41,405 nt of DNA, taken from positions 1 to 41,405 of the forward strand of contig NZ_WOTH01000026.1 of assembly GCF_011516945.1 (NCBI RefSeq), given 5' to 3'. The notes below the pieces were generated by a model. That model did not search any database, was not told where the DNA came from, and worked only from the letters and a program-made list of their open reading frames with translations. Shown one piece after another: positions 27,402-35,320 of this stretch. This DNA is from Acetobacter estunensis. GTDB taxonomy: Bacteria; Pseudomonadota; Alphaproteobacteria; Acetobacterales; Acetobacteraceae. The translations under genes were made by a program, and so were the position numbers. Position 1 is the first letter of the stretch. Each line of letters opens with the position of its first letter.

Positions 27402-27586
27402 GGTGTAACAGGTGTAACGGTGTAACAAGACCTACTAAGACACTGATATTATGAGATAAAAGCGTGTTACACCTTTTTGGGTGCCCTGTTACACCTTCAA
27501 AAAATGTGTAACACCACCCGGCACCGATTGGCTGTTTTCCGCCATTTTGCGTGTTGTGCTCTAATGAGCAAAGTATGTTATCCACA
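27402..27586. other. Candidate replication origin: iterons, AT-rich segment and DnaA box
   Basis: Three GGTGTAAC repeats lie head to tail at 27402, 27411 and 27419, two inverted copies TGTTACACC at 27465 and 27487, and a further copy TGTGTAACA at 27505. An AT-rich stretch (about 27430-27463) separates the groups. A perfect DnaA box TTATCCACA is at 27578-27586. This lies about 200 bases downstream of a primase/helicase gene pair, the usual arrangement of satellite and plasmid origins. I see no convincing gene between the tRNA end and 27782; the rest of this region is featureless apart from a short CAA repeat near 27161-27177. Confidence 0.65.
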
Positions 27587-27782
27587 GGCAGGCCGGTCAT
27601 TTTTCGCTGCGATAGGTATGCGTTGTTCGCATGGATAGAAGTGCAATTCAGGCGGCCAGAGCAAAAAAACGGGAAGAAAACCACCGCGCTGCCCGCGCGC
27701 TCCGACGCTCATCCTGATGACGAAAAAGGGCCGGAACATCGTTCCGACCCTTCTCAACTTCATACTTATCTGCGTGCTTGCG

Positions 27783-29699
27783 TTACCCCGCCGCATCCCC
27801 AGCATCCGAACCAAGGATGGATGGCTTCACCTGGTAGGCTCGTGTTGGTGGCAATCCGGGCGGTCGTATGACGGTTGCGGCCTTGCCACTCTTGCCTGGC
27901 ACTAGAAATCCACGCTCGGTCAGAACACGCTGGGCATCGCCCCGATTAAGGCCCACGAGCGCTTCCTTCATGCCGGATGGCGTCAGGTAGAACATCCAAC
28001 CGTCACGTCCGTCTTCCAGTTTTTCCCAGCGCTTCCAGCCGGCACGCATCTGGGTGCGGAATCGCTCGCCGGGTGGCTCGGCCTGCTCACCGCTCTGAGG
28101 CAATTCATCTGCCTTGGGTTCAATCCATCGCTCAAACCGGCCTTCGCCGTTCTTGGAAATGAAGTCGCGCAGCTGCTCGACAGCCTGCTCATCCTCGCGC
28201 CGCCCCGAAGTGCCACGCATCTTCAGCCAGTCATTAAAGCAGACGCGGACTAACTCGCGCGCCGTATCCTCGGCCCAGCCCGTCAGTTTGAAATCCGTCG
28301 CCAGTTCGCCACCCAGCGCGACCATGGCAAACCGTCGCGCGACTGACCGGACCTGTCCGGACGCCTCAGGCCAGTTCTGAAGATAATAGTCCGTCAGTTC
28401 GACGATGCGTGCTCGCAGAACCTCTCGCAACATGAGCAGTCCTTCATCGGAGATCCGATCGGACAGTCCGGCCAGAAAGGCGCGAAAAGGCGTGCCATAA
28501 AGTCGGCCGGTTTCTGCCCGCAGGTATTCCGCCAGTTCTCCGGCCGCATCGACATGGTGAAGAGTCTCGAACAGACCGAATGGGCCGCCAGCGTCCGCGG
28601 GGACGTCCACAAAGCGCACTTCCTGTCCTGCTTTGGTTGCGCGTCCGGCTTCCGCATTCATGTCTGCTAAGCCGCGCTCGCCGCTGGAGAGGAACAGCAC
28701 GCGCCAGCGCGCCACGGCTCTGGCACCGCCTGTACGGCTGGCTCGCGCCTTACCGGTGCCGTTGGCCAGCATATAGGAGATGTCGCCCGCCTCTTTTGGA
28801 TCGAGTTGCCCGAGTTCATCCAAGACCAAAAGAGCATCGCACGCGGAGAGGGCCACGCTTTCCAGAGCGTTGCCCGTGGCACGCCAGCTGCGGACGAACC
28901 CTTCGGCGCCGAGTTGCAGCGTTCCGCCGCAAACTGAGGCAGCGACGCGCAAAGCGGTCGATTTGCCCAGGCGCGATGCCCCCAGAAGGTTGAAACCGCC
29001 GCCATCCTCGCCGAGCAGAGTGAGAAGAGGTGAGGCGAATGCCGTTGCGGCCGCCAGCACGAGACGCGAGTTGCCACGGCACAGGTAACCGATGCGCTCA
29101 CGCCATTCATCGACCGTGCCAGCCATGTTGAACAGATCCGGCTCGACTGTTTCCTGCTGCAACACCACTCGTTCATACGTATGGCCAAAGGTTTCGGTCG
29201 GCAGCACGTAGACCGGACCGTCGCGGAAAGTGTGCCAGCCAATCCGGCTCACGCTTCGTGCCCGCTGATCGGTTGAAATCGTGGCCAGCCATTCGGAAAA
29301 GCCATTCTTGGCGGCTGGTCCGCTGGCCAATGTGAGACCGCCACTGGCGAGACGGCTCCGTAACTCGCCGCAGTCGCCGGAAAACAGGGCGCGAGCAAAC
29401 GCCTCTTCATGTCGCACGCCGTCACGGTCAGTCCAGCCGAGCAGCAGGCCCCAACCGTTTCCTTCCGCATCCCGCGTTTCGGCCAGGCACTCGATTGGTC
29501 CGCAGATAAAAGTATTTGGCTTGTCTGGATCGCCGGAATTCCGAAACAGGCCTTCCGCCTGCATCACAAACCGACGTGACACGCCTGGTGGCGGTCTACT
29601 GAACTCAGTTTGCTGCGATGATACCGGCAGTTTCACGACCTTGGCGTCCTCGAGCGCCGCTCGCACACGATTACGTCCGCGCCCCGTCTTTTGGTCCAT
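27783..29699 (-). CDS. DUF927 domain helicase-like ATPase
   Basis: A 638-residue protein with a DUF927 domain, which is related to the helicase/primase ATPases of mobile elements. The N-terminal part holds FICGPIECLAETRDAEGNGW and SGDCGELRSRLASGG; the ATPase core has Walker A GASRLGKST near residue 242 and Walker B LLVLDELGQLD near 295, then SGERGLADMNAEAG and RFVDVPADAG, seen in DUF927 proteins. The C-terminus is a variable winged-helix-like part (GFLVPG). I start at 29699 because GGGAAG lies close upstream; 29717 is possible. It overlaps the preceding Toprim gene by 29 bases. It should unwind DNA for element replication. Confidence 0.83.
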   Translation of the reverse strand: MDQKTGRGRNRVRAALEDAKVVKLPVSSQQTEFSRPPPGVSRRFVMQAEGLFRNSGDPDKPNTFICGPIECLAETRDAEGNGWGLLLGWTDRDGVRHEEAFARALFSGDCGELRSRLASGGLTLASGPAAKNGFSEWLATISTDQRARSVSRIGWHTFRDGPVYVLPTETFGHTYERVVLQQETVEPDLFNMAGTVDEWRERIGYLCRGNSRLVLAAATAFASPLLTLLGEDGGGFNLLGASRLGKSTALRVAASVCGGTLQLGAEGFVRSWRATGNALESVALSACDALLVLDELGQLDPKEAGDISYMLANGTGKARASRTGGARAVARWRVLFLSSGERGLADMNAEAGRATKAGQEVRFVDVPADAGGPFGLFETLHHVDAAGELAEYLRAETGRLYGTPFRAFLAGLSDRISDEGLLMLREVLRARIVELTDYYLQNWPEASGQVRSVARRFAMVALGGELATDFKLTGWAEDTARELVRVCFNDWLKMRGTSGRREDEQAVEQLRDFISKNGEGRFERWIEPKADELPQSGEQAEPPGERFRTQMRAGWKRWEKLEDGRDGWMFYLTPSGMKEALVGLNRGDAQRVLTERGFLVPGKSGKAATVIRPPGLPPTRAYQVKPSILGSDAGDAAG

Positions 29700-30732
29700 T
29701 TTCTTCCCGGATGACATCGTTCCAGTCCCGGCCTTTCGTTTCCGGCATGGCCACACGCACAATGCGGCCCTGCTCGATGAATTTCTGACAGGCAGCGTCC
29801 AAGGCTTTCCGGGCACTTTCGTTGCCGGCGTCATTGTCCGCTGCGATGATGATGTCCGTGATGGCTTCAGGCAGTTCGAGACGGCCCATGTTGGAGAGGC
29901 TCACGGCGCAAAGGGTGCGGTATTCCGGACAGGCGAGCGCAACAGACAGACCGGTTTCGATCCCTTCCGCCACAATCACGCTTTCTCCGGGTTCGGCCAT
30001 GCCCAGACTCTTGCCGGTCGCCCCGCGCCATAGGCGGATCGAACCACCTGCAAAACTTCCCAGAACTTTCTTGCTTGCCCGCAGATCCGCCTTGGTCCAC
30101 ATGCCCGACGCTGTCTGCACCAGCCATGTCCGGTGGACGGCTACCTGTTTGCCATTGGCACCGCAGATGGCGGCCAGCATGGCTGGCAACGGACGTTCGA
30201 CCTCAGCGCACCAGACGGCGGGATTGAATCGCAGCGAGCCCGGCGCGCGTCCCATTTCGCGCAGATCGATGCCACGACCGCGCAGATACAGCTCGACCGG
30301 CGTATCCGCGATGCCTGCTGGCGTCTGGTGCCACAGCTCGCGGGCTTTGGCGCGCCGCCTTTGCTCATCGCGGTCCAGGTCCTGGTTATTCGTTTTTTCG
30401 GAAATCTGCTGTCGCGTCGGTTGCGGCACTGGGCTATCACCTATGCCGAGCCAATTCTTCGCCCAGGCCATTGCGTCACGGCGGCTACCTGCAAACAGAA
30501 CGGCCGCCACCAGATCCAGAGCATCTCCTTTTTGGCCGCCGCTGAAATCGCACCACACTCCCCGGCGTGGGCCGGTCAGCCGTACGGCCAGAGACTGACC
30601 TTTCTCGCCTGCCAAGGATCCGCAGCGCCATTCGCAGCCTTCCCGATGGCCGGCACGCAGCAACTCGGGGGCAAGCGCGACGATGCGCTCCGCTAGAAGG
30701 TGCGAAAGGGTTCTGGCGTCAGGCCCGCGCAC
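29671..30732 (-). CDS. Toprim-domain primase-like protein
   Basis: A 353-residue protein of the P4-primase-like group. The N-terminus (GVWCDFSGGQKGDALDLVAAV) resembles a primase zinc-binding region, followed by a Toprim domain with the catalytic Glu in VIVAEGIETGLSVAL and Asp-x-Asp in IIIAADNDAG, and a final RDWNDV. It would make primers for the DUF927 helicase. GTG 30732 overlaps the upstream gene by 14 bases; the open frame extends further upstream, but that part belongs to the other gene's sequence. Confidence 0.82.
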   Translation of the reverse strand: MRGPDARTLSHLLAERIVALAPELLRAGHREGCEWRCGSLAGEKGQSLAVRLTGPRRGVWCDFSGGQKGDALDLVAAVLFAGSRRDAMAWAKNWLGIGDSPVPQPTRQQISEKTNNQDLDRDEQRRRAKARELWHQTPAGIADTPVELYLRGRGIDLREMGRAPGSLRFNPAVWCAEVERPLPAMLAAICGANGKQVAVHRTWLVQTASGMWTKADLRASKKVLGSFAGGSIRLWRGATGKSLGMAEPGESVIVAEGIETGLSVALACPEYRTLCAVSLSNMGRLELPEAITDIIIAADNDAGNESARKALDAACQKFIEQGRIVRVAMPETKGRDWNDVIREENGPKDGART

Positions 30733-31234
30733 AGTCCGTATCCTTGGCAAAGATCGCACCGCTTTCATCCAGCAAAGCGCGACCGACACAGAACTCTTGC
30801 ACGGCATGATCCATGCGCCGGGCGTCCGACAGGATCTCGGGCCATGGAAGAGTGTCCAGCCATTCCAGTGTCGCCTCAGATCCCGCATCGCTCTGGAGCA
30901 CATGGCGGAACTGGATCAAGCCGCCTTCCACGGACCACAATGGATCCTTCAGCACTTCACAGCTCAGAAAATCGACCACGGAATCGTAACCAGTCAGGAA
31001 CTCCCTTAGTGCGGTTTCGCGCCGCGCAAGGCCTGCAAGTTCGCTCACTCCAGGAGCGGGGGTGAAAGCGCGTGCCGCAGCCATCATCGCCTCAAAGGAC
31101 GCGGTATCATGCCCCGATCCGAGGTAATCTCGAGAGCGCAGCATCAGGTCCAGGAGGTGATTGAGCGGCGTGTGGTTGCCGAACTGCGAGAAACCACCCC
31201 ACAGCAGGCCCTGCGGCGTCTCCATCGCGCTCAT
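30719..31234 (-). CDS. Hypothetical protein of the element operon
   Basis: I do not recognise this 171-residue soluble protein. It starts MSAMETPQGLLWGGFSQFGN, is rich in Leu, Ala and acidic residues, and is probably helical, with no signal peptide or membrane segment. It overlaps the upstream gene by 4 bases (ATGA) and the Toprim gene by 14 bases, so it belongs to the same translated chain and may assist replication. Confidence 0.7.
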   Translation of the reverse strand: MSAMETPQGLLWGGFSQFGNHTPLNHLLDLMLRSRDYLGSGHDTASFEAMMAAARAFTPAPGVSELAGLARRETALREFLTGYDSVVDFLSCEVLKDPLWSVEGGLIQFRHVLQSDAGSEATLEWLDTLPWPEILSDARRMDHAVQEFCVGRALLDESGAIFAKDTDCARA

Positions 31235-31785
31235 GCCACGGCTCCCGCGCTTTCGATCTGCATTGCTGTTACAGCGTCAGAGACAGATACCTCCTTACGG
31301 ATACGGATGCATCCAGCCGTCCGATCAATGACCGCATATCCTTCTTGGATGGATCGGATGGCCATGTCGCGCCCCGAAGCGTTCCACAACAATTTGAGCA
31401 TCAATGAACGGTGCAGCCAGTTCCGCAGGGCTTTGGAACTTGCCTGCTCGCACACGCGGCACCACCATTCCACAAAAAGCGGATAAAGCTCCGGCACCTC
31501 TCCAAACGTCCCAGAGGCAATGCCAGCCGCAAAAGTTTTTTGCAGATCCGCTATCGCTTGCTGTCCGGCTGTGTAGCGCATGAGACCGATCAGCACGGGC
31601 GGGCTGGCACCCAGACGCTTGCCCACACGTTGGCGCCCCTCGGTCAGGGGTTTGCCCACTTCGGACTGTTTACCAAAGAGACTCAACAAGGTTTCGAGAG
31701 GTGAGGGCGTGCCACGCCAGTCCGCAAAACGATAGAGCGCACCATCCTTGTCCGCGAAAAATGTATACGTTTCTGCGGCGCTCAT
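31231..31785 (-). CDS. Hypothetical protein of the element operon
   Basis: This 184-residue soluble protein is not recognised. Visible features are a beta-rich start (YTFFADKDGALYRFADW), a helical centre with VEWWCRVCEQASSKALRNWL, and IRIRKEVSVSDAVTAM near the end. It overlaps the AlpA-like gene by 4 bases and the next gene by 4 bases. The position between an excisionase-like regulator and the primase suggests a replication or regulatory role, which is inference. Confidence 0.7.
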   Translation of the reverse strand: MSAAETYTFFADKDGALYRFADWRGTPSPLETLLSLFGKQSEVGKPLTEGRQRVGKRLGASPPVLIGLMRYTAGQQAIADLQKTFAAGIASGTFGEVPELYPLFVEWWCRVCEQASSKALRNWLHRSLMLKLLWNASGRDMAIRSIQEGYAVIDRTAGCIRIRKEVSVSDAVTAMQIESAGAVA

Positions 31786-32051
31786 GCTTTTGCTCCCCGA
31801 CGCATCGTGACATCGGCCGTGGAACGGACAGCATGCGCTTCGACCCAGGCATCAAGATCGCATTGCCTGTAGGCGATACGTCGGCCGAGCTTGATAAATG
31901 TAGGACCAGAACCATCCTGTCGGCCTTTCTGCAAAGTGCGCGTGTGCAGACCGAGATAATTGGCGGCGCTTCTTTCGTTCAGAAGCGCGGACTGGACGGG
32001 AGTGTGAGCCGCTCGAACAACCTTCGGGCGGACAAAAGCAACGGGATTCAT
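31782..32051 (-). CDS. AlpA-like helix-turn-helix DNA-binding protein
   Basis: An 89-residue protein with the AlpA/excisionase-type winged HTH: ERSAANYLGLHTRTLQKGRQ, then GSGPTFIKLGRRIAYRQCDLDAWVEAH. Such proteins regulate integrase genes or act as excisionases in satellite elements such as P4 and CP4. An inverted repeat 18 bases upstream of its start may be its own operator. It leads the replication gene chain. Confidence 0.85.
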   Translation of the reverse strand: MNPVAFVRPKVVRAAHTPVQSALLNERSAANYLGLHTRTLQKGRQDGSGPTFIKLGRRIAYRQCDLDAWVEAHAVRSTADVTMRRGAKA

Positions 32052-32068
32052 TTCGTTTCTCCGCGATT

Positions 32069-32090
32069 AGAGGCGAATTAGTTCGTCTCT
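32069..32090. promoter_or_regulatory. Operator-like inverted repeat before alpA-like gene
   Basis: AGAGGCGAA and TTCGTCTCT are separated by TTAG; 8 of 9 positions pair. It lies 18 bases upstream of the AlpA-like start, a typical place for autoregulation. Confidence 0.5.
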
Positions 32091-32124
32091 ATGTGCGGCT
32101 CTCTATTGGTGCGTTTTTTATGCA

Positions 32125-32164
32125 AGAGACAACAACAAAAAATCAGGCGTTTTTTGTTGTCTCT
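32125..32164 (-). terminator. Hairpin at the end of the 32143-33093 gene
   Basis: AGAGACAACA-ACA-AAAAAA and TTTTTTGTTGTCTCT pair with a 3-base bulge around a short loop, overlapping the gene's stop. The structure could end transcription of the upstream genes or separate them from the alpA-like unit. Confidence 0.45.
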
Positions 32165-33093
32165 CTCCAGCGCTGCACTTCGGCACGCAGAAAATTCGTG
32201 CAGTCTTTTTTCCATTGGTAGGCGACTGACACCGGTAACTCTTCCGGGATTATATCGCTGAAGGCTTCGAAAAAGGCATCATCACGTATTGCGTTCCGCT
32301 CAGCCTCTTTTCTTCTTCGATATTCATCCATTAAGTTTTCATATATTTCCAATGTTTTGGCAATTAGTCCAAATGTATTTGATTTGCATCTTTTTTGGAA
32401 ATTTAAGCGAGAATAAATTATTTTTAATGTCTTCGATATATATGAATACAAGTCTCTTGCGCTGCAATCACGGCGGATATGGTTTTCATGGGTTGCCAAA
32501 CTAAGTTCAATTTTCGTCAGGAGATCAGGCATTGAAAGACGCTCTTTCAGTTCGGCAACTGTCAGCAATCCCGCCTCAGCTTCACGCTTTCTGACTGTCT
32601 TCCTAAGAACGCTCTCTAATGCTCTGATGCGGCCCTGACGTTCGTTTTCATGAATTGCCTTGTCAGCAGAAATGACTTGTTCAGCTATTTTTTTGAAAGA
32701 GGCATTTTCGGAAAGCAGCCAAAGGCGATACCCTTCGGCGATCCAGTCCTCATGTAGTTTTTTGGGTGGTGCACCTCGTTTTGCGCCGACCGAGACGTAG
32801 GCCCGCGCTATGCGTGTAAACGCACTCTCGCCGATGTCCTGCAAAAGACGTTCCGCAGTGCGCCGGTCAACCGGTTGTAAACTGTCCAGCCAGTTCTTTT
32901 TGTCGGAATCCGCCATAGAAGCCCCACGCCAGCCATCCCCACGCGCAAGAGTTGATGGCGCGGCCGGCCAGACGTGGGGTTCCGGCGTCCGGCGGCCAAA
33001 CCTAGCCGCGCCGTCCAGCAGCATCGGATGCAAACCGGGAACAGGCAACGTCTGGTGTACTGTCCCCACCATGGGGCAAGTGAAGATCATCAT
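32143..33093 (-). CDS. Hypothetical protein of the element operon
   Basis: A 316-residue protein that I do not recognise. From about residue 60 it reads as a charged helical protein (MADSDKKNWLDSL, VDRRTAERLLQDIG, then a long Lys/Arg/Glu-rich helix). ATG 33093 overlaps the upstream stop by 4 bases and has GGAG upstream, so I choose it; ATG 32916 with 257 residues is an alternative, since residues 1-59 look unlike the rest. The stretch 32330-32500 is distinctly more AT-rich than its neighbours. Confidence 0.65.
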   Translation of the reverse strand: MMIFTCPMVGTVHQTLPVPGLHPMLLDGAARFGRRTPEPHVWPAAPSTLARGDGWRGASMADSDKKNWLDSLQPVDRRTAERLLQDIGESAFTRIARAYVSVGAKRGAPPKKLHEDWIAEGYRLWLLSENASFKKIAEQVISADKAIHENERQGRIRALESVLRKTVRKREAEAGLLTVAELKERLSMPDLLTKIELSLATHENHIRRDCSARDLYSYISKTLKIIYSRLNFQKRCKSNTFGLIAKTLEIYENLMDEYRRRKEAERNAIRDDAFFEAFSDIIPEELPVSVAYQWKKDCTNFLRAEVQRWRETTKNA

Positions 33094-33221
33094 GACAGCT
33101 CTCCTGTCAGAGCCCGTGCGCCAGCGCGCATCGCCTGCTCGTCACTGAAGAAAATGGGGTCAATCGCCCGTGTCAGATCACGTCCTGCGACCCGAAACGG
33201 CATCTTGATACTGTTGATCAT
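33090..33221 (-). CDS. 43-residue ORF from a duplicated gene end
   Basis: The peptide starts MINSIKMPF, then repeats VAGRDLTRAIDPIFFSDEQA, which is identical to an internal part of the 519-residue protein upstream, and ends with the variant GARALTGELS. Its ATG overlaps the upstream stop by 4 bases and its stop overlaps the next gene's ATG by 4 bases. It looks like the original 3' end of the large gene, left behind after a duplication and insertion. It may be translated but need not be functional. Confidence 0.55.
   Translation of the reverse strand: MINSIKMPFRVAGRDLTRAIDPIFFSDEQAMRAGARALTGELS
33101..33196. repeat. 96-bp direct repeat, left copy
   Basis: Starts CTCCTGTCAGAGCCCGTGCG and ends CCTGCGACCCGAA. 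It matches 33646-33741 at 91 of 96 positions by my reading. The copies are 545 bp apart. Confidence 0.9.
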
Positions 33222-34777
33222 GCTGTCCGTTCTCCAAGGTATTTCACCACATCGTGAGCTAGACTGATAGCAATCTGAATATCTGGATTGGTCTTTTCAG
33301 ATTCAAATACGTGTAGATACTCAGGTAGACGCTCCATTACGATTAGAGATTTTGCCACGAGATCATCAGATGTATTTCCCGATATTTCACCAAGACGACC
33401 GAGAAGGAGATATTTCTGATCTAAAAGATCATTAAATTCCCGGTCTGAGCAGGCAGGAAGACGTTCGAGGGCCTTGGATACTTCATGATATGCGTGGGAA
33501 AGCCCGATAAAGCTGGTATCGGCTATGGCTTTCGCTCCAGCTCGTGCGTAAGCGCATATGGTTACCGCATCGGGTGAGCCTATCTCGCGTATAGGCTGGT
33601 CGCGCCGGACGCTCCATCGTTTCTCTGGTTGATAACTCATCGGATCTCCTGTCAGGGCCTGTGCGCCAGCGCGCATTGCCTGCTCGTCACTGAAGAAAAT
33701 GGGGTCAATCGCACGTGTCAGGTCACGTCCTGCGACCCGAACAAGCGTCGGGAGAGTGCTTGCAAGCGCCAGATAGGCCGCTCGGATGCTCGCTGGATCC
33801 GTCTCTTCCAAGGAGATTGCTTCGTCGAGTAATTCCAGAGCGATACCAACCTGGGCGCCTACATCCGAAAGCGTCTCGCACCTTGTAAACGGAGCCAGCT
33901 TGATGAGAGCAGCCGCCAAGTCGGCCGCGACATCGGCTTGTCGATTGGCTTCAATCTTGCCCATTCCGCTCGCTGTCCGTGCGCGTCCCTGGGCGGAGTC
34001 CATGTCCTCAAAAGCAGCGCGGCGTCGGCAGGCCAGTTCGTAAGCGTGAAACGCACCGGCAGGTCCCAGACGGCTTGGTGGATAATCTTCGCTTACTTCT
34101 TGGTTATCCGGCGCCGCAGCTTCCGTGCCCTCAGCCAGTGAGCGCACCAGCGTCTCCACCAGTTCGGACATGTACAGGCGTTGCGGGTTCTTCGGCAGAC
34201 TACCGTCCGTGTCTTCAATCAGCCGTGCCAGGGCGCGTGCGCCGTCGATGGTCATCGCCCGTCGCGCACGGATACGCTCCACCTCATCCCAGAAGCGGTC
34301 CGCGTAGCGCTCAGCTTCATCGTCCGGGATGGTGTGATCGTCTTCCTTCCGTCGCAGTTCCGCTGCCTGCCGGCAGATGTCGATCAGCTCGGCATCCGCC
34401 AGTGGCGGGGGATTGGCCAGCATGGTCATGGTATCACGGCCAGAGGCAAATTCGGCCCATTCAGATGCGGAATCCGCGCATGGCTTGCTTGCTCCGGTCC
34501 ACACTGAAAAGGCGACTTGTCGGGCGAACCAGCCATCCCATGTGGCCGGCTTGATATCCGCCATCGCGCGTATGCCATCCGTTGTTTCGGCAAAGAGCGG
34601 ATCCGCTTCAGTGTCATCCACCGTTGCCCGTGCTCTCAGTTCTTTGGCGGTGACTTCGCGAGCCTGTTGAATCAATCCGTGGTCCGCCACGTTGAGCGCG
34701 TGCGTGCGGATAGGGAATGCCTGGGCGAGATCGGCCGTGCTTTCGTGAGCCGGGATCGTGCCGGTTTCACCATTCAT
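33218..34777 (-). CDS. Large hypothetical protein, probable fusion
   Basis: A 519-residue soluble protein that I do not recognise, mostly helical and acidic, with LADAELIDICRQAAELRRKEDD, SELVETLVRSLAEG and AYELACRRRAAFEDMDSAQG. Residues up to about 378 (ending AQALTGDP) have one character; the last 140 residues, from MSYQPEKRW, have more AT-rich DNA and could be translated alone from ATG 33640, which has GGAG in front. The junction coincides with a 96-bp duplication, so I infer that an inserted small gene was fused to the end of the older gene. The ATG at 34777 overlaps the upstream stop by 4 bases. Confidence 0.7.
   Translation of the reverse strand: MNGETGTIPAHESTADLAQAFPIRTHALNVADHGLIQQAREVTAKELRARATVDDTEADPLFAETTDGIRAMADIKPATWDGWFARQVAFSVWTGASKPCADSASEWAEFASGRDTMTMLANPPPLADAELIDICRQAAELRRKEDDHTIPDDEAERYADRFWDEVERIRARRAMTIDGARALARLIEDTDGSLPKNPQRLYMSELVETLVRSLAEGTEAAAPDNQEVSEDYPPSRLGPAGAFHAYELACRRRAAFEDMDSAQGRARTASGMGKIEANRQADVAADLAAALIKLAPFTRCETLSDVGAQVGIALELLDEAISLEETDPASIRAAYLALASTLPTLVRVAGRDLTRAIDPIFFSDEQAMRAGAQALTGDPMSYQPEKRWSVRRDQPIREIGSPDAVTICAYARAGAKAIADTSFIGLSHAYHEVSKALERLPACSDREFNDLLDQKYLLLGRLGEISGNTSDDLVAKSLIVMERLPEYLHVFESEKTNPDIQIAISLAHDVVKYLGERTA
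33646..33741. repeat. 96-bp direct repeat, right copy
   Basis: Second copy of the repeat at 33101-33196, inside the 519-residue gene, with five differences. Both copies end with a GGAG ribosome site and an ATG in the downstream direction of the operon. Confidence 0.9.
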
Positions 34778-34944
34778 CGGATGGCCTCCACCGCATAGGC
34801 GCGGCCAGACGTGACCGGATCGGACGAGCCGAACCCGAATACGGACAGGGCGATCAGGAGGGAGACAAAGAGGGCCACCGCGATATTGGCGCGTGACTCC
34901 GCTGCCCGCACGGATGCGGGTGTGCTATGGGCGTTCTCAGCCAT
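34774..34944 (-). CDS. 56-residue single-pass membrane peptide
   Basis: A short ORF beginning MAENAHSTPASVRAAE with one hydrophobic segment (IAVALFVSLLIALSVFGFG, about residues 21-39) and a short tail ending AVEAIR. Its stop overlaps the ATG of the 519-residue gene by 4 bases, which supports translation. It is first in the minus-strand operon, right beside the operator region. Holin-like, toxin-like or anchoring roles are all possible; none is shown. Confidence 0.7.
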   Translation of the reverse strand: MAENAHSTPASVRAAESRANIAVALFVSLLIALSVFGFGSSDPVTSGRAYAVEAIR

Positions 34945-35028
34945 TGCCGAACCTCAGCTTCGGTTGTGGTTAGGACAGGCGAGAAGGTGCGAACTTCACG
35001 CCTGTCCACCTTGCTCTTTGACGCAAGG

Positions 35029-35089
35029 TCGCTACAATGTCGCGATGTTATGAGTGATCGTCAAGTGAAATATCGCCACATGGTAGCGA
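35029..35089. promoter_or_regulatory. Two operator-like palindromes in the divergent control region
   Basis: Site 1 (35029-35045) reads TCGCTACAATGTCGCGA; site 2 (35073-35089), in reverse complement, reads TCGCTACCATGTGGCGA. They agree at 15 of 17 positions, each is a near palindrome (TCGC-ACA-TGT-GCGA), and their centres are 44 bp apart, close to four helical turns. Site 2 ends six bases before the ATG of the XRE gene. Together they are likely repressor sites controlling both directions. Confidence 0.7.
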
Positions 35090-35095
35090 AGTAGA

Positions 35096-35320
35096 ATGAA
35101 CGCCTCACAATGCAAGATGGCGCGGGTCGGTCTCGGTCTCGGAGTCCGTGAGCTTGCTGCACTCGCGGATGTATCCACCAATACCATCACTCGCTTTGAA
35201 CGCGGCGAGGTGCTCTATCCTCGGACTGTGGAAGCGATTCGATCTGCCCTAGAAGCTGAAGGCGTGGAGTTCATCGCAGAGAATGGCGGCGGAGTTGGGG
35301 TCCGGCTAAGGAAGGAATGA
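35096..35320 (+). CDS. XRE-family transcriptional regulator
   Basis: A 74-residue helix-turn-helix protein of the Cro/CI (XRE) family. The HTH is VRELAALADVSTNTITRFERGE (about residues 17-38), followed by the short form typical of compact repressors, RTVEAIRSALEAEGVEFI. It is transcribed away from the element operon, with two palindromes in between, so it is the probable repressor of that operon and of itself. A lipoprotein gene follows with a 4-base overlap. Confidence 0.88.
   Translation: MNASQCKMARVGLGLGVRELAALADVSTNTITRFERGEVLYPRTVEAIRSALEAEGVEFIAENGGGVGVRLRKE

Noticed and set aside
27325..27684. 119-codon minus-strand frame over the iterons
   Set aside because: It overlaps the repeat cluster and DnaA box and shows no domain; an origin explains the region better.
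35018..35023. TTGACG as a -35 box in the XRE control region
   Set aside because: No -10 box at normal spacing could be found.
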